From positions 1 through 64,000 of the forward strand of contig JALJCO010001307.1 of NCBI GenBank assembly GCA_023101725.1: a stretch of 64,000 bases of DNA. The letters are read 5' to 3'. Source of the stretch: Atherinomorus stipes. Taxonomy: Eukaryota > Chordata > Actinopteri > Atheriniformes > Atherinidae. Below, piece by piece: positions 38,059 through 49,230 of the stretch; the first letter of the stretch is position 1; each line of letters opens with the position of its first letter. The position numbers and the translations under genes were made by a program. Below the pieces are notes generated by a model. That model saw nothing but the letters and a program-made list of their open reading frames with translations, had not been told where the DNA came from and searched no databases.

Positions 38059-38160
38059 GCGTGCACGCGCTGCTGCTGTCTGCGTGCACGCGCTGCTCCT
38101 GTCTGCGTACGCGTGCTGCTCCTGTCTGCGTGCACGCGCTGCTCCTGTCTGCGTGCACGG
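38059..38160. repeat. 23-bp tandem repeat in the ptchd4 upstream region
   Basis: Four contiguous units of the form GCGTGCACGCGCTGCTCCTG followed by TCT, plus a partial fifth. Units differ at one or two bases, for example GCTGCTG for GCTGCTC, and GTACGCGT in the third. The array lies about 300 bp upstream of the start codon, is rich in CG, and contains GTGCAC and ACGCG palindromic cores. Confidence 0.85.
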
Positions 38161-38296
38161 CAGGGTGGCGTGGATCCTGCCATGTGGGCTGAAATGGTGT
38201 CCACTTCAGGAACAGGGGAGGCAGCAGGACACCTGAGAGCTGCAACCAGACCAACCTTCCTGCAGCTGGCAGATGAGTCAGAGCTGCACACTAAAA

Positions 38297-38395
38297 CCTC
38301 CTGGGTCAAACTGCTGGGTTAAAAAGGGACCAACTAATGTCTGGGTTTTTTCAACCCAGACATTTGGGTTGTTGACCCAACTTCTGGGTTAAAGG
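38297..38395. mobile_element. Short palindromic MITE (AACCCAG type)
   Basis: Repeats of CTGGGT and AACCCAG in both orientations, including a perfect inverted repeat AATGTCTGGGTT / AACCCAGACATT (38336-38347 and 38353-38364, 5-base spacer). Such CTGGGTTAA/TTAACCCAG elements are common in fish. It lies about 580-640 bp upstream of the ptchd4 start codon. Confidence 0.55.
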
Positions 38396-38534
38396 TTGAT
38401 TATGGAATGCGGACAGAACAGGGACATCGTGCGTGTCTAGGTTGTAGTTGCAATGACAGAAAAACAACTCCAGCCGGTGGGATGCCAGACTCACTGCCAA
38501 TACGCAAGTGACCAACAGCCTGCAACATGTCCAA

Positions 38535-39670
38535 CAATCAATCAATCAGTTTTATTTTATAGCCCTTTACAGCACACAAGGTGGCCAAAGTGCTTTTCCA
38601 TACAAACGTCATAGAAAGAGAACAAGAACAGTATGAAGAAAAAAAAAAAAAATAAGAATAAACAGACAAAATATGAAAATGTATCACGACTTTTTGGGTG
38701 TTAAAGGCCAGTCTGAATAAATACGTTTGGAGCCTGGCTATAAAAAGACCAAAGTCTGTTATAGAGCGCATGTCAGGAGGCAGTTTGTTCCAGAGTCTGG
38801 GCCCAGCGACCGAGAACGCCCAATCACCCCAATGATTTTATCTGGCTCTAAGGACTTCCAACAAGAGCTGGTTTGCTGACCTTAAAGCTCTGGTTGGGTT
38901 CCCAGCATGCAAAGGTTCGGACAGGTAGGGAGGGGCAAGACCATTAAGCACTTTAAAAATAAATAATACAATTTTAAAATGAATCCTAAACGAGACGGGA
39001 AGCCAGTGAAGAGAAAACAGAAGCGGGGTAATGTGCTGACGTCGGGGAGTGCTGGTTAGAATGCAGGCCCTGCTCCAACATAAAGTGTATTACAACAGTC
39101 GAGTTTGAGCTTATAAAAGCATGACAAGCTTTTTCAAGATCACTAAGATTTAAAAAAGGTTTAACTTTGTTAAAAGACGTAGTTGATAAAAACTGCCACT
39201 GACCACACTATCAATTTTCTTGTCAAATCTGATACTGGTGTCAAAGATAACTCCAAGGTTCTAGACAGCAGATTCCAGTTTAGAGGGTAGAAGATTAAAA
39301 TCATAAGTGGTGCAAACGCCAGATGAAATATATTCTGTTTCATCATCATGTAAGTGAAGAAAATTTTGCTCTAACCACAATTTTATGTGCGAAATGCAAT
39401 CGACCAAGGCATGAAGTGCTCCACTGGAGCTTGGGAACACGGGGAGATAAATCTGCAGGTCATCTGCAGAGCAATGAAAGGCTAAGTTGTGTCTAACTAT
39501 GATGGACCCCAGTGGCAACATGTAGAGCGAGAACAACAATGGCCCCAATATGGAGCCTTGAGGCACTCCACAATAAAGAGAGGCAACAGAGGAAGATAGA
39601 TCACCGATCATTACAGAAAAGGTTCTGTTTGATAGATACGATAATAAAAATGCCATATTCAACCTTTAAA
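38535..39670 (-). pseudogene. LINE of the L2/CR1 group, 5'-truncated
   Basis: A minus-strand frame (39662-39261) encodes AFLLSYLSNRTFSVMIGD, GVPQGSILGPLLFSLYMLPL and FHCSADDLQIYLP. These are reverse transcriptase motifs of the fish L2-type LINE, with serine replacing the usual tyrosine of YADD. Downstream, frames are broken, but QLRLLTKLNLF-like text continues until the 3' UTR, which ends near CTGTAAAGGGCTATAAAATA (minus strand, about 38550-38570). Orientation is the same as ptchd4, but it lies upstream of it. Confidence 0.8.
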
Positions 39671-40505
39671 GACACACAACAGAACTTTTATCAGTTTTCT
39701 CAGTGACCCCCCAACCCTCACCCCCCATCGACAGCTAAACTTCATCATCATCGTACTTCTATTGTGATTTCCTCCAGCCAGTAAAAGACAGTCTTATCTT
39801 GTCTCTTGTTCTGTCCCTTCCTCTCTTTCTTTTCCTCTCTACCTCCGGTAATGTTTACTTGTGTTTCTTTGCTGAATCCCACATGATGCGCATTCAAAAC
39901 ACCCGCTGTGTTCATGTCTGGTTCATATCCATTTGCTCGTACACGGCGCGGTGCTGCAACCAATAGTCGGCTGCAACGTCTCAGCCACGTCCCGGATGGA
40001 AAACTTACATTGTGCTGTTTCTGAGTCTCGGGACGCCGCTGGACAGTGATGACATGAAAATGCACATAATGAATGTTGGTGTGACATCAAAACAAGTCAG
40101 AAATACAGTTTTTTAAGGTCTAAAAGTTACGTTGTGTGTCCCTAAAACTGATGAAGAACCTTTATGTAACAGGCTGACAGCCTTAACATCAGTAGTTGTA
40201 CCTGAACAGAGACAAGATCTTTTCAAGCATGTGCAGCCAGATGTCAGGCTGTTTGTGGTACGAGTAAGTGACGCACATGCTGGCATCTGCCACATGGAAA
40301 CATTAGTTTCTTCCACTCATCCATGGAGAACTGGGACACGGAGCTGCGGAGGAAAACCTGCTGACATCCCAGAGAGGAAAGCATTTACAGGGAGACTCGA
40401 ACCAATGAGGCCAGAGACATCTCCAGAAAATGGCCACGATCCGCAATGCTCTTTCTCCTCTGAGCTTCCTCTGAGCTTAACGGGCTATTTTCAGTTTTTC
40501 GTTGT
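39671..40505. other. Flanking DNA, nothing recognised
   Basis: A plus-strand open frame at 40132-40500 runs into the pentanucleotide array and has no recognisable motif. Confidence 0.35.
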
Positions 40506-40510
40506 CATTT

Positions 40511-40690
40511 CCAATCCAATCCAACCCAATCCAATCCAATCCAATCCAAACCAACCCAACCCAGTCCAATCCAACCCAATCCAATCCAATCCAATCCAAA
40601 CCAACCCAACCCAGTCCAATTCAATCCAATCCAATCCAATCCAATCCAATCCAATCCAATCCAATCCAATCCAAACCAATCCAACCCAAC
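40511..40690 (+). repeat. (CCAAT)n pentanucleotide microsatellite
   Basis: Units CCAAT with CCAAC and CCAGT variants over about 180 bp. Open frames on both strands (NPIQSNPIQ; DWIGLDWIG) are artefacts of the repeat. Confidence 0.95.
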
Positions 40691-40765
40691 CCAACCATTC
40701 ATTCATTCATTTTCTGTACCGTGTCCAAGGGTCACAGTGGTTGTTGGAGCCTATCCCAGTTATAC
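40691..40765 (-). repeat. Retroposon 3' tail that ends in the pentanucleotide array
   Basis: On the minus strand: ACTGGGATAGGCTCCAACAA, CACGGTACAGAAAATGAATG. The GGGATAGGCTCCA ... GGTACAGAAAATGAATGAATG order is the same tail as at 46665-46735 on the plus strand. Confidence 0.55.
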
Positions 40766-40859
40766 ATACAAATATATACACTAAAAATTTAATAAAATGG
40801 AATAAAACAAATCAGCTAAAACAATAAAAGACATAAAGGACCACACAACTCACGCAGTG

Positions 40860-41485
40860 TTAGAAGCCAGAGAATAAAAGTGGGCCTTCAGATGAGACCT
40901 AAAACTCTCCACAGTGGGGGCTGTTCAAACATGGGGGGGGGGGGGGGCAGAGCATTCCAGAGTCTGGGGCCAACAACAGAGAACGCCGTGTCCCCCCTGG
41001 TTTTAAGTTTTGTCTTCTGGACCACAAGCTGGTACTGGCCCCCAGACCTTAGAGACCACCGGAGTATAAATTTGGAAGCAATCAGAAATGTATTGGGGGG
41101 GGCAGTCCATTTAAAGCTTTAAAAAAAAAAAACAATATTATTATAAAATCTATCCTAAAACGTACAGGCGGCCATGCAGAGATGCTAAAATAGGGGTGAT
41201 GGGTTCATGTTTCCTGGCCCCTGTTAAAAGTCGTGCGGCAGAGTTCTGGACTAGCTGCAGACGGGAAAGTGTGTTATTGCAGACACCTGAATAAAGAGCG
41301 TTGCAGGAGTCCAGAAGAGAAGAAATAAAAGCTGTGCAACTTGATAAAAAAAGAATAAAAGATAAAAAAAGATTTCACTTTTGCTAAAAGACGAAGGTGA
41401 TTAAAAAAAAAGGATTTTAAAATGGCATTGACTTGTTTATCAAGTGTAAAATAATTTCTATTTACGTTTTTGTTTGGGACCATTC
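40860..41485 (-). pseudogene. Second L2-group LINE 3' portion
   Basis: A minus-strand frame (41483-41274) encodes LDKQVNAILKSFFFNHLRLL and AKVKSFFIFYSFF, matching the L2 segment KQVNxVVKSSFFxLRLLAKVKPFLSFxDFE. Further down, the plus-strand text GCATTCCAGAGTCTGGGGCC corresponds to the end of the same protein (compare CCAGAGTCTGGGCCCAGCGA at 38791 in the other copy). A G15 run (40933-40947) interrupts it. Confidence 0.7.
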
Positions 41486-42780
41486 TCTGTAAACCCGACA
41501 GCCGTTGTGTGGAAATCCCAGTATATACTCAGACCAGCAACCATTAAATCTTCTTTCTTCCTCATCCTGATGCTCAGTTTGAACTTCTCCTTCACCACGT
41601 TTCCATGTCCAGATGGACTGACTGTTGCTGCCGTGTGATTGGCTGATTAGATAATTTTGTTAAGTTCTTAAAGAGTTGTATTACGTGGCCAGTGAGTGTG
41701 TTTGAGGATGAATCTCCAGGTTTGATTCTCCACGTGCGTTGTCCTTTCATTCCAGTGTCTACTATACTATACTGTACTATTCACTGAAATATTAATCATA
41801 CTGATATGAAGAACTCAAACATCTGTCAACCCTAACCCTAATATGTTAATGGATCAATTTGCACTTTCATTTGCATGTTTAGTATTACTGCATTACATTG
41901 TTTAAGTGCTTGTACTTGACCCATGATAGTAAAGAAATCATAATGTAACTTCATCATTTATGTTTTTATCCTTTGGGTTAAAATGGTCCAGTGTAGATGA
42001 GATTATCATTATTACAGTTCTGATGGGGAAGGACTTCTTGCAGCGGTGAGGCTGCAATTTGCCATAAATGACTTGAGTCATCTCTCCGAGTATCACTACT
42101 GGAGGATCACCTCCACTGCTGAGAGCAGTTGTGTTATAAAACTCAGGATGAGTCAGCGTGCAGCGCTCGTCCTGGTCAGCATGCGTACACGGGCCCACAA
42201 CGGTTGCGCTGTGAGAGCTGAAGCATGCACGGGAAACGATATCCTGGCCTACGAGTAGACTGAGACCCACGTGGGGAAACACAGATGAGAAGCCTGAGCT
42301 GGAAATGCGTGCATGTGCTTGAAATGTGCAGCTCAAGTGGATTTTGGTTCAACAAATGAGTGAAGAAAGGGGTGTGGGACCAACTAAGAAGACTTAAACA
42401 CAGAACTGGGTTGAGATCTGATGTAGCACCTACAGATGTTGGTCAGGAAGGATGGTCAGGATCTCCACTGTCTATTTTACTGCAACAGAATAAGTTATTA
42501 GGGCAGCACCATCAGCAGAGGTGAGTAATAACTAGGAAGGTCACAATTACTTAGTTTCACATTTAATCACAGTCGGGGCACCTTAGGGGACCAAATTGGT
42601 ACCTTCTGCTTTGTCCCCTTTTTTTAAACTCTCAATATCTTGTTCAGTTTAAAAGCTAAATGTATGAAACTTGGTCAAGAATTTAATCTTATTTTCACAT
42701 TTATTTTTCCATTATCACTTTAATTACAAGATGCATAGAACAGGAGATATAAAATTTACCAACGCTCAACTTCAGTCAAT
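41486..42780. other. Flanking DNA, nothing recognised
   Basis: No exon, RNA gene or repeat boundary recognised. Confidence 0.35.
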
Positions 42781-42784
42781 AGGA

Positions 42785-43485
42785 CCAAATTGGATCCTTT
42801 GACTCCCATAATAACCACATTTTGAATATACTGCAATTCTGACATATGATAGTGGTTTTCCCATAAATATCCAATAGATCGAAACTTTTGCCTTCAAAAT
42901 ACAGGGAAAATAGGTTTTAGCTCAGATGACCCCCCCTCAACCCACCAGATTCAGCAAAGCTTTATGACGTAGAGTTTCGATGGAGGCCGGTTATTTTTAC
43001 CTTGCAAAATGCACGGCAGTAAAAACACTGAAAACCATACAAGTGGTCTTGATTTGTTGGGACACACATGAAAGAGTGGTTTGAATGTGGTTGAGAATAT
43101 ATTTTGTGTGTATTTGTGTATATGTGTGTGTAAAATTGGAAAAACAAAAGGGCACATATAGTCTCATTGATTACCATTATGACCACATACTGCACAGTAG
43201 TTTGGATGTACTGTTATCCTGATATATCAGTGGTTTTCAGTAAATTCCCTATAAATCTAAGCTTCTGCCTTCAAAGTGCAGGCAAAAAACAAGTTTTAGG
43301 TCAGATTACCCCCATCAAGCCATCAGGGTCAGCAGAGCTTTACAACATAAAATTTCAGTGGAAGCCAGTTATTCTTACTTTGCTAAATGAATGGCAAAAA
43401 AATAATGAAAACCTTACAAGTGGTGTCATTGTGTTAGGACACACATAAAAGAGTTGTCCGAATATGGTGGACAATATAGAGTATA
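42785..43485 (+). repeat. Diverged tandem duplication of about 330-375 bp
   Basis: The two halves (about 42800-43115 and 43165-43485) share blocks in order: ATAACCACAT/ATGACCACAT, AGTGGTTTTC, TTGCCTTCAAAATACAGG/CTGCCTTCAAAGTGCAGG, TCAGCAAAGCTTTA/TCAGCAGAGCTTTA, GGACACACATGAAAGAG/GGACACACATAAAAGAG. About 20-25 percent of positions differ, so the duplication is not recent. No coding content. Confidence 0.75.
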
Positions 43486-43519
43486 AATAATATACAGGAA
43501 AAAAGAAGACGATGACCAG

Positions 43520-44800
43520 CGGCCAATAGTTGACCCGCAGCTGAGCCAGGCATCAGAGAGTCAACTAGCGGCCGCGCCCGGTGTCTGAGAGTCAACCTGT
43601 GGCCAAGCCCGGCGGCTGACCCCGCCGGCTGAGAGTCAACTAGCGGCCGAGCCCAGCGTCAAAGAGTCGACTAGCGGCCGCGCCCGGTGTCTGAGAGTCA
43701 ACCTGTGGCCAAGCCCGGCGGCTGAGCCCGGCAGCTGAGAGTCGACTAGCGGCCGAGCCCAGCATCTGAGAGTCGACCAGTGGCCAAGCCCGGTGTAAGA
43801 GAGTCGACTAGCGGCCGAGCCTGGCGTCTGAGAGTCGACCTGTGGCCGAGCCTGGCATCAGAGAGTCAAATAGAGGCCAAGCCCGACATCAGAGAGTCAA
43901 CCCGTGGCCAAGCCCGGTGTAAGAGAGTCGACTAGCGGCCGAGCCCGGCATCAGAGAGTTGGCCTGCGGCTGAGCCGGGCATGAGAGGGGGGGGGGGGGC
44001 TTCCGTGGCGGGGGGGGTACTGTGGGCCGGCGTAGAGAGGAGGGGGTAAGAGAGCGACTAGCGGCCGAGCCCGGCATCAGAGAGTTGACCTGCGGCCGAG
44101 CCTGGCATCTGAGAGTCGACCAGTGGCCGAGCTTGGCGTCAGAGAGTCAACCTGTGGCCGAGCCTGGCATCAGAGAGTCAAATAGAGGCCAAGCCCGACA
44201 TCTGAGAGTCAACCTGTGGCTGAGCCGGGCGTCTGAAAGTCAACTAGCGGCCAAACCCGGCGTCAGAGAGTCGACTAGCGACCGAGCCCGGCGTCAGAGA
44301 GTTGACCTGCAGCCGAGCATGGCATCTTAGAGTAAACCTGTTGCCGAGCCCGGCGTCTGAGAGTCAACCTGTGGTCAAGCCTGGCATTAGAGAGGTGACA
44401 AGCTGCCGAGCCCGACCTGTGAGAGTCAAACTGCGGCCGAGCCCGGTGTCAGAGAGTCAACCTGTGGCAAAGCCCGGGATCAGAGAGTCACTAGCGGCCA
44501 AGCCCGTCGTCAGAAAGTCGACTAGCGGACGAGCCCGGCATCAGAGAGTCGACTAGCGGCTGAGCCCGGCATCAGAGAGTCGAATAGAGTCCAAGCCCGG
44601 TGTAAGAGAGTCGACTAGTGGACGAGCCAGGAGTCTGAAAGTCAACCTGCAGCCAAGCCAAGCGTCTGAGAGTCAACCCACGGCAGAGCCCGGCATCAGA
44701 GGGTCAACCCGCAGCCGAGCCCAGCGTCTGGGTCGACTAGCGGCCGAGCCCGGCATAAGAGAGTCCACCTGCAGCTGAGCCTGGCATCAGAGGGGTAACA
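43520..44800 (+). repeat. 31-bp GC-rich minisatellite, about 40 units
   Basis: Consensus GAGAGTCGACTAGCGGCCGA plus GCCCGGCATCA. Common variants are GTCAACCTGTGGCC and GTGTAAG. The third-to-second base step of each unit varies independently, so units are mosaics. CG is frequent; two units contain GCGGCCGC. A non-repeat G-rich block (43987-44040) splits the array. Open frames arise because 3 units equal 93 bp. No function is evident. Confidence 0.92.
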
Positions 44801-45329
44801 TAATTTTTGACCAGGCCTGTTTCATGAGTTTATTTTTAAAATAATTCTCTTTAAGTGTGGTTGAAAAGCAAAATCTGATTGTCATTGGTTCATTTTCATA
44901 ATTTTTTTCAATTTATTATTACTTTAGTCAGCTTCAAGTTATTTCTTTGACCACCATGGGTGTTTCTTTCAGTAGCCAAAGGCTACCAAGAATTTTTTTT
45001 CCCACGGCTGTACTTTTTTACTTTTCCATGAGTCATTTTTCCATGACTACTTTTTACTTCTAATGGTGATGGTATTTTGAAGTTACACTACTCTTACTTT
45101 AGGAATTTTGGATTCTACTCACTTCTGTCCATAAGATGCTTGTGTAACTTATCTTTATTTCCATATGGCATCAGAAAAAAAAAGCAAAACTAAATAATGT
45201 TTTTTAACTTCCAGTTGTTGGAGTTATTAGACCATGAGTGATTGTTGTTGGCATACCTCTGGAATATTTCCAAGAAATATGATCTGCTTTGCTGTCAGAC
45301 CAGATTCAAATTACAGTTTTTTTTAGTTT

Positions 45330-46180
45330 TTAAAAAAAAAAATCTATTTTTAAAAGAAATTTTTTAAGAAGCCTAAACAAAGGTATAAAATCTGTCCTTT
45401 TTATAAAAAAACAAAAAAAATTTTTAATAATAAAAAAATTTTTTAAAAAAAATTTTAAATTTATATTAATATTTTTGTAAAAAAAAAAAAAAAAATATTT
45501 TAAATTTTAATAAAAACAAAAAAAAAAGAATTAAAAGAAAAAAAAAAAAAATTAAAAATAATTTATTTTGGGTGAAAAGAGAAAAAAAAAAAAAAAGATG
45601 AGGAAGGAGGGGAGGTGAAGATATTATAAAGGAAAGAGGAGAAAAGAGAGGGGAAGAATAAAAAAAAGGAGGTGGGGGGGGGGGAAGGGGGGGGAAAAAA
45701 AAAGGAGGAAGGAGATGAATTTAATTTAAATAAGATTAAATTGGTTTTACTTTTTTAAATAATATTATTACCTAAAGGAAGAAAGTTATGTTTTTGTTGT
45801 GTTGGTTTTTTATCTTTTGTCATTAAATAAAAAAAAATGTAAAGGATGAATAAGAAAAAATTTTCAAACATAACGACTCTTATATATAATCTAATCTAAT
45901 CAAATTTAGTGGTGTTATAATTTATTTTTTAAGTTTTTATGTTTTGATAATATATTTTTTTGAGAAATATAAAAAAAAAAAAATAAATAAAAAGAAAGAT
46001 ATTTTAAGAATTATGTTTTTTTTTTTTTTTTTTTTTTATTTTTTTTATTATATTAATTTTTATATTTTTGGTGTTTGGGGAATAATTTCATTATTTTTTT
46101 TAGGGGGGTTAAATAATTAAAATTAATAAGAAAGAAAAAAAAAGTAGAAAGATTGGGGGGAGTGGAAAGGAAAAGGAGGA
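45330..46180. repeat. C-depleted A/T/G low-complexity tract
   Basis: Long runs of A and T, then G/A-rich text (45590-45715, with runs of G), then A/T-rich text with a T run at 46017-46037. C is almost missing from the plus strand for about 400 bases. No gene or repeat unit can be defined. Possible consensus-quality problem as well as biology. Confidence 0.7.
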
Positions 46181-46394
46181 AAAATAAGGTAGTAAATTCA
46201 TGCAGCTTCCTGATTGCTGGCCAGACTCTCAGGTACGACCACCTCTGGTGAAAACCACGCTTCTGCCTCGGTGACGTGTGCATGCATTGTGCAGTTCAGT
46301 CGTAAAATGAGTAGGCAATGGAATTTAGATTTAAAAGCTGAACATTTAAAGACATGCTTGGTCGGATAATTGGTTACTCTACTGTATCAATTGC

Positions 46395-46735
46395 CACTAG
46401 GAGTGACTGTGAGTGTGAATGGTCGTCTGTCTCTCTGTGTTGGCCCTGCGACAGACTGGTGACCTGTGCAGGTAAATGGGCCTCTCACCTGATACTTGCT
46501 GGTGTAGTAAGGTACGCAATGAGGGCCCGGGCAGGATTCAATACCACAAACTCCCGGGTGAATGTCATGTGCGCTTACCAGTCAGCTGAAGGGATATCCC
46601 TGTGGCCAAGTGGTCAGGGTGCATGATCTATCGGAGGCATAGTGACAGGACCCCACACTGTCACACTGGGATAGACTCCAGCGGCCCTGAACTGGACAAG
46701 CGGTACAGAACATGAACGAATGAATGAAACTGAAC
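46395..46735 (+). repeat. Retroposon tail split by a tRNA-like insert
   Basis: The left piece (46395-46500) reads GACTGTGAGTGTGAATGGTC, TGTGTTGGCCCTGCGACAGA, GACTGGTGACCTGTGCAGG. The right piece (46665-46735) reads CTGGGATAGACTCCAGC, GGACAAGCGGTACAGAACAT and (GAAT)n. In other fish copies these pieces are contiguous. The insert contains a Pol III A-box-like GTGGCCAAGTGGTCAGGG at 46601-46618. Confidence 0.5.
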
Positions 46736-47560
46736 ACTGGGGTTTCCTCTCCCGCCTGATGAAACCTACAACTCAGAAGTGTTTGCTGCCACATTTTGCA
46801 GTCTTGTACCAGGATAGCTGGTGAATGAAGGTGGCAAAGGGTTGAGGGGGGCTATATTTGCATGTTCGTTGATGAGTAGAGGTATATAGTTTTCAGGCAT
46901 GATGGGATATTTTTTCAGTGAAAAAATCAAAACATAACAAGTACTTAGGGGCATAATCAAGCGCATCAGTCTCAACCAAGTCTGGCGTCTCTCTCAGAAC
47001 ATCTCATTACTGATAGATCAATTATGGCTCAAGGTTAGGATTTACTTATGCTTCGCATACACTTGATACCGTTTGTGTACTTAGGTTTATAGCATAGTGT
47101 ACCTTCCCAGTCAGAGTCAAACTCGTCCCAGAGCTGAATACAGTCATAATTACCACTGACCCAAAACTAATCCCAGCCATATTACAGCCTGATATTATCA
47201 GCAGATCCTCCTACACTACAGAAACATAAAACGACAGCATTTAACTGATTTCTTGGCATGAACAAATCTGTCACCAGCCTACTAAATCAGCTTTCAGGGC
47301 AGAAGATGACCCGGTTTCCTTTGTTGCTCTCTTTGATTGTCAGCATCTGTTTGGCTGCTTTTCCAGATTTAAATGATAAAGATCTGAAAACATCAATCAG
47401 ACCTCAGAGTCCACACCTGAGCACTGTTATTCAATAAACACCGCTTCTACAATCCAAATATTACAGTGCTATAAAAGTTATTCTACATGGTGGAGTCTGG
47501 GGCTGAAGACTTGAGATAAACCACCTCCTCTTGTGGAATATTCTTACCTGAGCCTTTTAG
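46736..47560. other. Flanking DNA, nothing recognised
   Basis: No exon or repeat boundary recognised. Confidence 0.35.
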
Positions 47561-47574
47561 CCACAGATCAGTGG

Positions 47575-48143
47575 TATCAAAGTGCCCACTGTCGGCCCAC
47601 AAAGGAACATTTCTGTACCTGTAGGTTCATTTGTTACAAATGTTCTCTCAAAAGTACAATATTGGTCTTTATGAGGCCAGAAGTACCTATATACTATGAA
47701 AAAGGGTCCAAAGTAATATAAAGTACACATTTGTACCATTCCAACCCTTAGGGTACCTGCAGCATTGAAAAATGTGTGTAGCTTGTACAATAACTATAAA
47801 TAGCAGTACTTCTAAACAGTAGTATAATCATAGTTATTATGTTATGATTTTCATAATAATCATAGTAATAATTATATGTATAATTATATATGTGTTTGGC
47901 CTAATATTTCTATAATAATTATTCATTTATTATTAGCATCTTTGATTGTTGTCATAATCTCTATTTTATTGACTTTTATTCATCATCTTTAATTGGTTTA
48001 ATTGTACTTTATTAACTCATACAGCTTGATAAGGTACAAAAATGGACCATGAAGGTACAGAAATGTCTTTCAGAAAGGAACCCCCCCAGTGACAACCTTT
48101 GGACCCTTTTAAGTACAAATTGGTACCTCTATTTTTGAGTGTG
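47575..48143. mobile_element. Palindrome-like MITE (GTACCT type)
   Basis: The left half has AAAGGAACATTTCTGTACC and AAAGGGTCCAAAGT; the right half, read on the other strand, has ACATTTCTGTACCTTCATGG and AAAAGGGTCCAAAGGTTG. The halves are thus inverted copies around an AT-rich centre (47810-48000). Precise ends are not clear. Confidence 0.45.
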
Positions 48144-48213
48144 CAAAATCTTCTGTTTACTCAGCTCACAGAAATGTTTTACGGCGTTTTCAGGCCAAGT
48201 TCGCTTCTTCTTA

Positions 48214-48240
48214 CCCCCCCCCCCCACCCCCCCCCACCCC
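48214..48240. repeat. C-run cluster
   Basis: Three runs of C separated by single A, a quadruplex-prone motif on the opposite strand. Confidence 0.85.
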
Positions 48241-48344
48241 AGCCATGGAAGGACTCTATCTAAAGCCAGTCACTGGTGGTGTTTCACTCTGCCTCTGACA
48301 GGATGCCAAATGTTTCGAAAGGGAAGTCCCAGCAGGGAGACGGA

Positions 48345-48346
48345 CT

Positions 48347-48418
<72 letters not shown>

Positions 48419-48420
48419 TC
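48345..48420 (+). repeat. (TTTC)n microsatellite
   Basis: About 19 uninterrupted TTTC units. Confidence 0.97.
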
Positions 48421-48744
48421 AGGGGGGGACTGGGAGAAAAAGTCAGCCCTAGCATTTCTTACATATTCCCACCACAGATCTCAGCGCTGCGTTAAAGGTG
48501 AAATGTAAATTTGATTATCAACCCTGCGACGTGTAATAACGTCACCATGCAGTGAGTTAGCAGGAATCAGTGAGAGTGGACACTGTCAGCCCAGAACAAT
48601 GACCAGTTAGCTAATAAACAAAATCAAAAAATCTGCTGAGTCACTGTTAACACTGATGAATGAGGCTAAAAATTCATCTTCTAAGTTTCAACAAGGTGAT
48701 TTAGTTCAGGAAGACAATAAACTGGATTTAACCCTAAGTCCCAC

Positions 48745-49215
48745 GGTTGTAATGTCACATCACTGTAAGCCTTCCTGAAAAACTCGGCATGTTTTCTTAC
48801 TCAGCTCCACATTTATATAATCACTGGGTCTTGCTGTTTGTCTTCACGCTGCTAAAAGTCAGAAGATGTTTTTATTGGCTCTGTAATTTCTCCATGACTT
48901 CAGACCTCCTGTAACCTTTCCATCTGGATCTTCTCTCTGCATCGTTCTGCTGGATCTGTCCAGGCTCAAGAAAAACATCCTAAATCATTTGGGAGGTATT
49001 TATTATGATGTCTAGAACACGTAGAAATGTAGTTATTTTGGGAAACTATATTTAGAGCTTGTTCTATCCAGTGTTGTGTTTCTGCAACGTTGGGTTTGAG
49101 GTGGCTGAAAAAGCTGCAGTTGACATGCTACATGGAGACGCTGCACCTTGTTCCTGTTCATTCGTGGACAAAAAACACTCAGAAACGTAAAAACTTTCAT
49201 GATTCCCTAGAACTC
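48745..49215 (+). repeat. Interspersed repeat, longest copy
   Basis: Its left two thirds match 17575-17905 and its right third matches 21980-22210, so this copy joins what are separate fragments elsewhere. Confidence 0.6.
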
Positions 49216-49230
49216 AGTTTTAAGTTATGT

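Noticed and set aside
39261..39662. Functional reverse transcriptase gene
   Set aside because: The frame is a 5'-truncated L2-type fragment, broken downstream, with the catalytic YADD changed to SADD.
40132..40827. 231-codon plus-strand open frame
   Set aside because: Half of it is the CCAAT pentanucleotide array; the rest has no recognisable motif.
43520..44800. CRISPR-like or coding GC-rich repeat array
   Set aside because: The array is head to tail without unique spacers, and the short open frames (such as ASESQPVAEPGIRES) change with unit variants and carry no motif.
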